Source: Rhexocercosporidium sp. MPI-PUGE-AT-0058
Lineage: Eukaryota; Ascomycota; Leotiomycetes; Helotiales
Direction: 5' to 3'
DNA: 64,000 bases
Assembly (NCBI GenBank): GCA_020746875.1
Contig: JAGTJL010000012.1
Span: 1,364,001-1,428,000 of the forward strand
Shown: positions 11,041 through 20,252 of the stretch, piece by piece
How positions within the stretch are numbered: position 1 is the first letter of the stretch
Layout of the letters: each line of letters opens with the position of its first letter
Notes under the pieces: model-generated
Databases searched by the model: none
What the model saw: the letters and a program-made list of their open reading frames with translations, nothing else
What the model was told of the DNA's origin: nothing
Position numbers and translations under genes: made by a program

Positions 11041-12752
11041 TTATTGCAATCTGGGTGGGGATTTGGTTTTTACATCTGTTTCTGCTTGAACTTGCTTTTT
11101 ATACTTTGGGCGTTTGGTTGGATGGATGGGAGGCTGGAAATACCATTTTAATTTGAGATAGCATGCTTACTAAAATTTTGATTTACCCATACACACAGTC
11201 TAAAAACCCTTTGTCTTGTAGCCTCTTACATTTCTGGGTCTCCTTCCATACATATATTCTTAGGTCTAGGTAGTCTATCATAGTACACATCCCTCCCGTT
11301 CCAAATGAAGGGTTCTCGTTTCCTTCACTTGCCCGTACTATCAACCTGTCATGGACGGATAAGATCTCTGTAACCCGTCTAATCTGCAGTATGATCTTGA
11401 ACGCATCATATCACCCCGACAGTAATGGAATGCCAGGATGGATAACAAAGTGAAAACACCCGCTTACGTACCCTAATATGTTTTCACACAATCAGGACGA
11501 CTTTCTCTCTTATGATTTATGTATCACGCATTTATTTTCAACAGATCTACATCTACATTTGATCATAACTTAGGAGTAGTTCATCTAAGATATCAGTAGG
11601 CAAAATAGCCATCTTAATTTAATTTCCTCAGTATCTGTTCAACGATTCATCCATCACACTTTCATTCCTAGTATACCTCTCTATCTGCACATAATCATAG
11701 CTTATCAGTGAATACCTAAACTCCGGATAAAAACATCCACCATCTTGAATCCATCCCTCAAATTTTCCCACACCAACAACAAACGACCCACCAATCCATC
11801 TTCTCCACACCTCGTCCACCTAGCTAAGATTGCTTTCTCAACTTGTAAATCCATCCACATTATTCCCACAACTTATCTACGTCTATCTACAATTACTTAG
11901 TGAATGATTTAAAATCCAGATATCCACTGCCATTTAGAACCTTAAGTGACATTCTCTTCAAAATAAGAGGTTCAGAATGGTACTTAAAGTGCGGTTTGCT
12001 TCGCTTAACTATTGATTTGGACACCCAACCTCCACAAACGTCCTCTCGATTCATCAAGGCACCAAAACCACCTTTCATCTCCCGCTTCCCACAGCACGCC
12101 AGAACAGATCAGATCCTGCTACCAAAAACTTTGTTGTTTGGTGCTTGTATTCCGGAGGGATCCTCATCTCCAACATCAAGACACAGAGACTTACCTCTAC
12201 CTGAAATACAGCGAGGTCAAGCTGTCAAAGCTCTGTCCATGAAGTACAATTTCAGGGAATTTCAGTCTGGGATTTGAAATTTCTCGTACATAGTCAAGGA
12301 AGCTGATGAAGCAGCAAGATTCCTTGTGCATTTATCAATATGCATCATGCATGATTATAAGCAAGGAAATCACGTAGCACATGGGGTAGTGAAGCACTTG
12401 TGAGATCAGACTGTTATATTTGCAAATGTCTGTTTGTCTACTCTATCTGCCTCTATGTCTGTATGTAAGAGCTAGCAACAGCAATGCCCTATGTAACTCA
12501 TCGCATTCATCGCAACTTTTGAAATTCATGCACGCTTGAATGTCCTCTCAATCATAATAGAATCATAATAGCCATCAACCATTGCCAGTCATCCTTCAAC
12601 GTCGTCCTCCATCGTCGTCATCCATCATGAAAGTATTGCCTCGTAAGCAAAGCAAAGCAAAGAAGATGAAAGAAAAACATAGCACGTAGTCCATGTATCA
12701 ACAGCAAAACGTATAGCAGCAACAATAACATCGTAAACGGTCATATCCTCGC
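11041..12752. other. Intergenic, AT-rich
   Basis: The 3' flank of the CorA-like gene is AT-rich and leads into a stretch with only short frames up to 125 codons. A weak frame at 11900-12277 has no domain, no signal peptide and no splice partner. No RNA gene or repeat was seen. The last 200 bases probably belong to the 3' UTR of the minus-strand gene that ends at 12753. Confidence 0.5.
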
Positions 12753-14955
12753 CTAATCCGTCTTTGAAATGAGTCGGTCCTCGAATCCGAAGGGATACAC
12801 AGGATATCCGTTGTCAACTTCCCTCTCAGGGGCGTCAACGACGGTGGTTTCGTAACCTCCATTGTTGACGAATGCGGGAGGAGTGGCGGGGATGTTTTTG
12901 TTTTGCTCGGCAACGGCCTCAGTCTTGAACTTCTTGTTGGGGCCTCGCTTGCGAGCAACTGGAGCCTTCTTTGGTGGCTTGGCAGCGGATGACCCGGTTT
13001 CAATACCCATGGTATCTTCGTCTTCGTCATTCAACTGCTGGGGTGCAGTAGCCTTGCGCTTAGCAGGGGCTCTCTTCTTTGCGGCAGCTGAGCCTCCCTA
13101 TTGGAGACATTTTTTAGCAATGTTTCCATGCAAAGTCAAAAGAAAGGATTTACTCCACGACCAGCTACGCCACGACTCGAACCACGACCACGACCACGAC
13201 CAGTGCTGCCTCGAACGGGAGTGTCCGCTGGAGTATCATCGCCAAAGCCCATTCTAGCATCAGCAGGCATGGGCATCGGTCCGATATTGCCATTGAGCAC
13301 CCCCTTGACACGAAGCTGCAACATATTCGCCATCGCATCAAAGACAGTGACGGAAGCATACCGCAGTGGAATGGCATATTGACCAATACCCTGATGACGG
13401 GTTTGACCGGAAATGTTGTCTTGTTGCTGATCACTTACTGGAAGACCGGCATCTTGGTTGGGCACAGCGTTCTGCAAGGTACCGAACTGCCGGGCCATGA
13501 TTTGATTGCGGCTTGCCACATTGCCTGTAAGAGTACCATTTTCGAGAAGAGTTGCATTTTCTGCCGAACCTGGCATCTCTATTGTCGCGCTGAAAGTAGA
13601 ATCTGTTGACCATACCAATCGACCTCCTGTGTGAGCTGCTACACTTTCAACCGATTGTAGGATGGTTGCGTGATGTTGAAGCAGCATGCCGAATTCCTCC
13701 AACTGCCGCCCATAACTCTTCAGAGCCAAAATGCCCAAATGGGGTGCAAACTCGTAATCTCCAACTTGTGGAGGCTCTGGCATCCTTCCAATGCGGTAGG
13801 GTCGAGTGATTATTGGAATAGGTGCGGCCTGGTAATTGTTCACGTCACCGAAACCAAAACCATTATTTTGCCCCGAAAGATCAAAGTCCGCCGCCGGAGA
13901 ATCCCAAACGAATAGGTCTGCAGGTGCATTGACTACATTCATGCCAGATCCTCTTCCAAACTTGACTCGACCTTGATTCTGGGCAGCTTGAGCGAGATTG
14001 CTTCTGTTGTTGACAGCTTCCGAGCCATTTCCGTTCAAGTTTCTGGCTTGTAGGTTCTGGAGAAATGGTGAAGGCTGACTGCTACCACGGGATGATGAGA
14101 CAGTACCATTTGTAGCAGACTGATCGCTCGGGTACGAGGTAAAGTCGAAATGACTGGGTCCCATTCCTTGACCATTGGCTTGTGGTAGTGGCTGTTGATT
14201 GAAGCCTTGGCCAACTGCGGGTGTAGGTCCGTACCTATTAGGAGGGGATGGCTTGTTTGGCTGACCGTAGTTTCGAGCTAGAGACATGTATTGTAAGCTT
14301 TCATTCTGGGAGGAAACAGCATAGCCGTCCCAATCAGTCACTTTTCCATATTCTTGCCCTAGTCTCTCCCTTCTTGTTGCAAGTGCTCCATGAGGAGGTC
14401 GCAACTCAAAGGCTCTACCAGTCTGAAAATTGAGGTGTGAAGCATGAGGTTGAGAGGAAAGCTGACCATTGTAACTCCCACCGTTGCCCATATTGTAGTC
14501 ATTCTTGACAGAGGAGCCGCCTCCAAGGGAAGTGTTTGTAGAAGGCACACCACGATCAGCCAAGTTATTGCTCGCACCAAAGGTCGTGGATGTTGAACCA
14601 CTGGATCTCTGTTGGGCAGCGATCATGGTGGGGTACGGGTTGGGAAGTGAGTAGGGGTTTGTCTTTGTATCTGGTTGTCCGTTGTTGCTGCTGGCCATGC
14701 CGTTGCCTAGAGAGGGAGGAATATTGTCGGTCATGCCTTCAACAGATAGCAGTCAGTATGAATACTACTTGTCATGTCTCTCAATGGGAACGTGTGCTAA
14801 TGCCGTATCTCCCTGAGTGGTCGGACGAGATCGAGGGTAGACTTACTTGGATGGCGTTGTATAGCTGAAGTAGTTCCTTGGCTGCCAGCAGATCCGTTGG
14901 AGTATTCTTGATTGCGAGAGACTTCAGACGAAGCTTTATCAACATGTTCATCCAT
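12753..14955 (-). CDS. Low-complexity Asn/Gln/Gly-rich protein with RG and basic motifs, probably nuclear
   Basis: I do not recognise the family. The model is complement(join(12753..13097,13154..14736,14847..14955)), 678 residues. Intron 1 (110 nt) starts GTAAGT with a CTGAC branch site; intron 2 (56 nt) is GTAAAT...AATAG. Both junctions are in frame, and the new start gives the N-terminus MDEHVDKASSEVSRNQ. Residues about 37-330 are disordered and rich in N, Q, S and G. A more ordered segment around PQVGDYEFAPHLGILALKSYGRQLEEFGMLL looks like the conserved core, with helices. Then come a GRGRGRGSSRGVAGRG stretch and Lys/Pro-rich basic blocks (KKRAPAKRK, PPKKAPVARKRGPNKK) resembling nuclear localisation signals or AT-hooks. 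A chromatin or transcription role is an inference from these tracts only. An unspliced reading would stop just after GRGVNPFF. Confidence 0.72.
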
Positions 14956-15840
14956 TGCTAGCTGCATTGGCACAATTAGAGCGGGAAAATTCTCGTGGTA
15001 GTGATCGGCTTCGTGGGAATGCGTACGCTTCTTGAGGCGAGGGGCAGATATGGCTTCTCTCAGCTGCTAGTAGAGAGTAGGTGGAAGGAGAAGACGGAGA
15101 AAACAAGATTGAGAAATGATTGTAAGTTTCAGATGTGCGTTGTGGGGGATGGAGGTGGCGGCAGGGTGTGTTGTGAAGGAAAGAGGAGAAAGTGTGTGTT
15201 GAGGATTTTATGGGAAAGGGAAGAATACGTGCGGCGCAGACGAGAGGAAGCGGGCACACCAAGCTATTGAGTGAATCAGGAGAAGCTTGCCTGGTCAGTT
15301 CCGAGTACGGAAAGAGACGTAGTCCTAAAGATTGGGCGACAACGATGAAGAGGGAAGTATCAGGCGATCCTACCCAGAGTTGATAGCAAGAGGTGACGTG
15401 CAAGTACAATGAAGCATGCCGAATGCGGACAGAGGTGAGATGGGAGAAGCGCAAGTCGGAGCTGAAGAGGAAAAGGGGGGTGTAGAATGGATCGGAAGGG
15501 GAGAAGATGTAGCGATGAGAGCCCTCAGGGCTGCGAGTGCCGTCCCAAAGTAGATTCCTGGATCGGCTTTCAGTACTGCGAGATCAGCAGTGAGCTTATT
15601 CTACTATTTGCTGTGCGTAGACGTGTGGAGAGGGAGTTGTTGGTCTGGGATAGGAAAGAATATGGTTGTGGTACAGGGGGAGGGAGGACGTCGGTAGCGC
15701 AAGACCATGAGACAGGAGCGCCACGACCATGGATAACCTATCTTCTGTTCTCAACGATAATTAAGATCCAGCTTATGAGGTGAGCATTGTCATGCATTAA
15801 ACAAGTTCGAAATGATATGTGAAACTTGAATTTAATGTCC
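14956..15840. other. Upstream region of the RG-rich gene
   Basis: Purine-rich on the plus strand (pyrimidine-rich on the coding strand of the minus gene), as often seen in fungal promoters and leaders. Open frames of 90-168 codons on both strands overlap each other and have no domain. It probably holds the promoter and 5' leader. Confidence 0.4.
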
Positions 15841-16690
15841 TTCGAAGTTGTTCCTTACACAGCTTTAACTACAAGACAAGAACCTCACAACTATCTACAA
15901 CTTTGCACCTGACTTTCCCAAGAACAAAGCACCTCGATGATGACGTGAGCGTATTCATACTGTGAAGGTATTCAAAGTGATCTCTAAAGCTTAACCTGTA
16001 TATCTTTCAGAGTAGCACTTTACGCAGCTTAAACCTCACGATGAGAGGCACAGAGTCCGCGACGTAGCTTATATCTTTACGGAGTATGAAGCAATTCAAC
16101 TACTAAGTCACTCGATGAACAGTTTCATGCATTGAAAGTCTTGGAAGTGTTGTGTAACGTATAGATGTGTCTTTGGAAGTACTTTATGTATCATAAACCA
16201 CAAGATGATTGCCTTAAATATATTGAATACCTAGTTTCTAGATTAGGAAGGGGCTAATGGCTCCAATGAAGAGATGAGAACTTCTCAGTAATAAGAGCTT
16301 TCGAATGGCCGGGTGGAGCTTGGAGCTCAGAAGGATGGCCTTCGAAGTACTTTTACAGCTCAAACCACGAGAGCAGCGATTAACATTTTATTTTCTCGAT
16401 TTAGCAAGAATGAACAACATCCATGACGAGGTGAGGAGTTCCTGTCATGAAAGCATGTGAAAGGTCAGGTGAAGCCTTGAAGGTAGGTCCTTTAAGAAGC
16501 TGTATCCAGCTCATGCCCTACAACGAGACCTCACGACCATAGACAGGTTGGTTTCTAGACTTGAACTGTAAGGCAAGAAGTCCTCGTTAATGAAAGAATT
16601 ATAAGGCCTGGCAAAAGCTTTATGATTCAATCAAAAGTGCTTGCCCTCAGACTTATTCAGGCAGGAGCATCATAACCACAGAGCTCAGAG
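15841..16690. repeat. Degenerate tandem-like repeat array, unit about 165 nt
   Basis: A recurring block, roughly TTCGAAGTACTTTACRCAGC followed by TTAAACCWCACGATGAG, can be aligned by eye near 15841, 16005, 16170, 16340 and 16485, with a sixth degenerate copy near 16650. Spacing of the best-aligned anchors is 165, 164, 169, about 140 and about 162 nt. Secondary blocks also recur, for example GTTTCTAGATTAGG near 16232 against GTTTCTAGACTTGA near 16550, and GATGACGTGAG near 15939 against CATGACGAGGTGAGG near 16420. Copies are heavily diverged and non-coding. It could be an old satellite or a decayed mobile element; the period is a visual estimate. Confidence 0.42.
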
Positions 16691-17137
16691 ATTTTAACTT
16701 AAATCTGAAACGGATACTGAAGTCGCAAAGCTAAGATTAAGCTTCGCGGGATCAACTATTCATTAAGAAACTTGGCGTACGTATAATAACGCCAAACAAC
16801 GCTAAACAATTAGGCTCTTAAATCTTGCAAAGGCGGGAGGATTCAATAAATACAAATGAACGTTACTTCGGATTGAAATAATCAAGTAGTATGGTATTAG
16901 CGTGATTTAGGATAACGAGAGCTAGTGTCTTGTCTCTCAAAGTGCTCTGCCAGAGGCCAATTATGAAGACAACTTCAATGGAACTTCAAAGGGAGTCTGG
17001 GCTAAAAACCAAAACAACAAAGAGATTTTTGCAAATTGTTAACTTTTGAATACTAAGGAAAATCGTCAATCTAGTATCAGAAGTACTCAATTAAAGACCC
17101 TTGCCAGCACAAACAAACAAGAACACGCATTGCTTCA
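16691..17137. other. Non-coding AT-rich spacer
   Basis: No open frame of note, no RNA gene seen. It lies between the degenerate repeat array and the inverted-repeat element and is similar to them in base composition. Confidence 0.4.
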
Positions 17138-17348
17138 CCAGGGGGTGCAGCAATTCGTGATACGATGACTTTTGTTGGCAACCTTATTTCTCGCCACAAT
17201 GGAATTCCGCAATCAATTTCTACTGTGTGAAAGTAGAGAATGCTATTCTTCAACTACGTATCCAGTTTATTAAACTTTACTTAGCTGCGTTGTCAGCTTT
17301 TGCGACGTTTTCCAATTTTCGCGGTATCACGAATAGCTGCACCCCCTC
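17138..17348. mobile_element. Candidate MITE with 24-nt terminal inverted repeats
   Basis: Arms at 17140-17163 (AGGGGGTGCAGCAATTCG and on) and 17324-17347 are inverted complements at 23 of 24 positions, with the single mismatch in the middle. The pair encloses about 160 nt without an open frame, so total length is about 210. The ends read CAGGGGGTGCAGC-like, which resembles hAT-superfamily termini. The flanks TTGCTTCA (17130-17137) and GTGCTTCC (17349-17356) match at 6 of 8 positions, a possible worn 8-bp target duplication. The inverted repeat is seen directly; the hAT assignment and mobility are inference. Confidence 0.5.
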
Positions 17349-17534
17349 GTGCTTCCACGACTCAACAAAAGTAAAGCTAAAGCACAAGAAACCAGACCAC
17401 GCTTAAACATTTATATAATACTCAAAAGAGACTTTAAAAACTTGAAACAAAATACTTTAATTAACAACCTAGTGACAGATTGAACAGAGTTGTTGTTTTA
17501 AAACCTTCCTGATGAGCAAAACAAACTCGAATTA

Positions 17535-17567
17535 GCCGAGACGCCTCGGCAAACATAACCGAGGCGT
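17535..17567. repeat. Nested GC-rich palindromes
   Basis: GCCGAG (17535-17540) pairs with CTCGGC (17545-17550) around a 4-nt loop. The overlapping ACGCCTCGG (17541-17549) pairs with CCGAGGCGT (17559-17567) around a 9-nt loop. The two hairpins are mutually exclusive. They stand out in AT-rich surroundings. No gene is adjacent that would give them a clear role. Confidence 0.5.
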
Positions 17568-18077
17568 TGAATTGAATTGAATTCCGTTGATTCACACTTC
17601 AATCATAAGCGAAGCGAATCAACGAATATCAAAAGAGTGTTGCTCGTGAACTCAAGAGTATCCGTTAATAGTAACAGTTTTAAAACATTATTCGATGCAA
17701 GACAAGCACGACAACTGACCTTAAGGCGGGAGCTCGAACTTGTCCAACAGACTTCTAACGGTGCGTGTTTATGGTAATCGGGCACCAGGCTTACACTCTT
17801 TTGTTTTATCGACAGACACAAGTCAAGCCTCCAGAGGCTGCCAAAGAAAATGTTTAAGCAGCGTAATGAAGACAAAGAAATTCGCAGTATAGTAAAGGGA
17901 CGAGTTCATAACGCAAAGCCTGCTAGGCTTGCATTTGAGACTTCTAGGTAATGCTCAAAGGAATGCTCCTAATTCATACAATAAGAATGAAGGTATCATA
18001 CCATGCCATACCATGCCTACCAACGCCGATCATGCAATGCAGTACATATAATCCAAACTCCAAACGATGCCGCCTAT
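17568..18077. other. Intergenic, 3' side of the endopolyphosphatase gene
   Basis: Only short frames (66-90 codons) without domains. A run of near-repeats of CATACCATGCC around 17998-18016 precedes the stop codon of the minus-strand gene and probably lies in its 3' UTR. Confidence 0.4.
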
Positions 18078-20252
18078 TCACAACTCATCATCATGCGTGA
18101 AGCTGGGGATGTCTTCGCCCAGATCGAATCCAGAGTCTGCCTCAAAAGATTGGAGATCCTCTTCTTCCAGGGTTCCCACAAAGGCACGTCGGACGAATTG
18201 CAGCCAGACTTTGTTCTTCTCGTGCTGGTGGTGATGCTTCTTCTTCTTGTGTTCCTTCTTCTCGGCTTCAATATCATCATCACTATCGTCTTCGTCTTCG
18301 ATATTCTCGTCATCTTCGTCAAATTCCTCGTCATCGAAAGACTCATCAATCCGGTCGCCCTTTGAAGGCTTATACTGGCCTATCCTGTGAGCGAGCTTGA
18401 TGTAGCTCCGCACAGTTAAGTCCTTCAGCTTGTATATGGGGTCTGTGAAGGTATCGTATTCAACTTCAAAGCGGAAAGGATTCGGATGGGGAACCTTGTC
18501 TTTTGGATGCTTCCCCTTATGCTTCCCCTCATGCCACTTATCGGTGTCTACCTCCTGGTCTCTGACGTAGGTATCATGGTTGATGTAGGTCAGATTGGCA
18601 AAGTATTGAGTGTAGCCTAGTAATGTCAAAGACTGAGGAGAATAGCCGGGCCCAGGTGGTGAACTCTTCGAGGGCGGGAATGGAACAATGAGATCCGGAT
18701 TCTTGGGCTTTTTCGGCTTCTTGTGCTTCTTCTTCTTTTTGGCAATCGATTCCTCATCATTGTCTGCATTCTCTTCATCTGCTTCGTCGGTGATTGGGCT
18801 GAATACCTCTTCAAGCCAATCTATCTTTTCTGTTTCGCCCGAGGCCTGTGCATTGGCCCAGGTTGCTGAGAGGTCGAGTCCACTGATGTTGTACTCTATG
18901 ACTCGAAGAGTTGGGAAGAAGTTGGGAACAATGCTGGGGCCGACATGCGTGACCTGAAATCGCTCTCCCCATGGACCACCAATCTTTTTCAGAGCTTTGT
19001 CTTTCTTACTCTTCTTGCCCTTATGCTTCTTGCTGAGATCGTCCACCCTGTCATCATTGAATGCAGCATTTGGATTTGGTAGGCTTGACCAATCTGCACG
19101 GAGTTCTTCAAGATAATCGTTGGCAGACTCGATTGAAAGCTCCTCGTCCATCAATGTACGAACTGACCCGCTCTCAGATGCATCTCCACCAGCAAGGACG
19201 AGATCAATGTGCTTTTTATCTTGCAACATGAAGTGGTCGATGTTCATATGCCCGTACAACCCTCCAATAACGACATCTCGGTATTGATCCAGCCAAAGTG
19301 TGTATTTTTGCCAACAGGTCTCGTCCCAGAGCTGCTTGCTCGCTGTTCTCGCTGGCGGGACATGGCCGATGAGAATAGCCTTCATCCCACGATCCCGTAT
19401 AAACTGTAGCTGGATTCGAAGCCATTCGAAATGCTCGTAGCCTGGTTCAGACCGGAGAGCACATCCATCGACTGCCGCATTGTGGTCGAAGAAATAGAGG
19501 GTATTCAGACTGAACACAGCCAACTTCTTCGGGATAACCTCAACAAAGTACCAGCCTCCTCTCTCAAAGCCATGCCTCTGCTCTTCTGGTATGAATTTGC
19601 TCCAGATATCGGTGTATGTCTTCAGCCATTTGTTCGGCCCCGAGAGGAGGATATTGTGGGGAAGGATATCATTGTTGCCAAACGTAGAGATGATGGGGAT
19701 CGCGAGCTCTTTCTTCGGATTGTTGTCGGTACTGAAGACTTCGAGGAACTTCTTTGCAATCCATCTATTCGTATTAAGGACCTCGTCTGCGTTTCGAGGG
19801 ATCTTTTCGTCGCTATCGTGCCGTGCAGAGTCGCCCGTCCAAATGACGAAATCAATGCTGTCTTTGATATTCTCGTCTATCCACTTGAATGTCGCATTTA
19901 TGAGGGAGAAAGGTGTATCGCAATCTGAAGTCTCGGCGCCATATGTGCCTGCCAGGCCCTTGCCTCTATGGCACGCATCTTCCTCCTCTGTCGAAGAATG
20001 AATTTTGTAGTGAGGGTCGGGATGCAGGTCTGCAGTCTGGTGAGCTAGGCCTACGAAAGATAAGATCCAGATTAGCCGTCTACCTGTGATATGCAGAAAC
20101 CTCCCATGCAGTTGTCGCGAGGCTTGAACCTGTTCCTGAGGACGGTCCTGGCCCTCCAATGGCGTCTGCAGGACGGATGGTGTATCGCCGATGGGTGTGC
20201 CATGTGAGAATTTAAGCAGACAGGCTGCTAATAATATTGCGGTTGAATGCAT
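18078..20252 (-). CDS. PPN1: Endopolyphosphatase (Ppn1 family, calcineurin-like metallophosphatase)
   Basis: This enzyme cleaves inorganic polyphosphate internally; yeast Ppn1 is vacuolar. The model is complement(join(18078..20029,20084..20252)), 706 residues. The 54-nt intron (GTAGAC...CTGCAG) is in frame and stop-free, and its removal restores HITDLHPDPHYK, the first metal-binding motif. The others follow: WTGDSARHD (about 120-128), FGNND (about 173-177), IGHVPPAR and GHMNIDHF. The N-terminus (MHSTAILLAACLLKFSHG) reads as a signal peptide or short anchor. The C-terminal third carries Lys-rich tracts (KKHKGKKSKKDK, KKKKKHKKPKKPK) and a long Asp/Glu run beside a Lys/His run. The last residues are FTHDDEL, which looks like an ER-retrieval signal and is odd for a vacuolar enzyme. 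Confidence 0.95.
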   Translation of the reverse strand: MHSTAILLAACLLKFSHGTPIGDTPSVLQTPLEGQDRPQEQVQASRQLHGRFLHITGRRLIWILSFVGLAHQTADLHPDPHYKIHSSTEEEDACHRGKGLAGTYGAETSDCDTPFSLINATFKWIDENIKDSIDFVIWTGDSARHDSDEKIPRNADEVLNTNRWIAKKFLEVFSTDNNPKKELAIPIISTFGNNDILPHNILLSGPNKWLKTYTDIWSKFIPEEQRHGFERGGWYFVEVIPKKLAVFSLNTLYFFDHNAAVDGCALRSEPGYEHFEWLRIQLQFIRDRGMKAILIGHVPPARTASKQLWDETCWQKYTLWLDQYRDVVIGGLYGHMNIDHFMLQDKKHIDLVLAGGDASESGSVRTLMDEELSIESANDYLEELRADWSSLPNPNAAFNDDRVDDLSKKHKGKKSKKDKALKKIGGPWGERFQVTHVGPSIVPNFFPTLRVIEYNISGLDLSATWANAQASGETEKIDWLEEVFSPITDEADEENADNDEESIAKKKKKHKKPKKPKNPDLIVPFPPSKSSPPGPGYSPQSLTLLGYTQYFANLTYINHDTYVRDQEVDTDKWHEGKHKGKHPKDKVPHPNPFRFEVEYDTFTDPIYKLKDLTVRSYIKLAHRIGQYKPSKGDRIDESFDDEEFDEDDENIEDEDDSDDDIEAEKKEHKKKKHHHQHEKNKVWLQFVRRAFVGTLEEEDLQSFEADSGFDLGEDIPSFTHDDEL

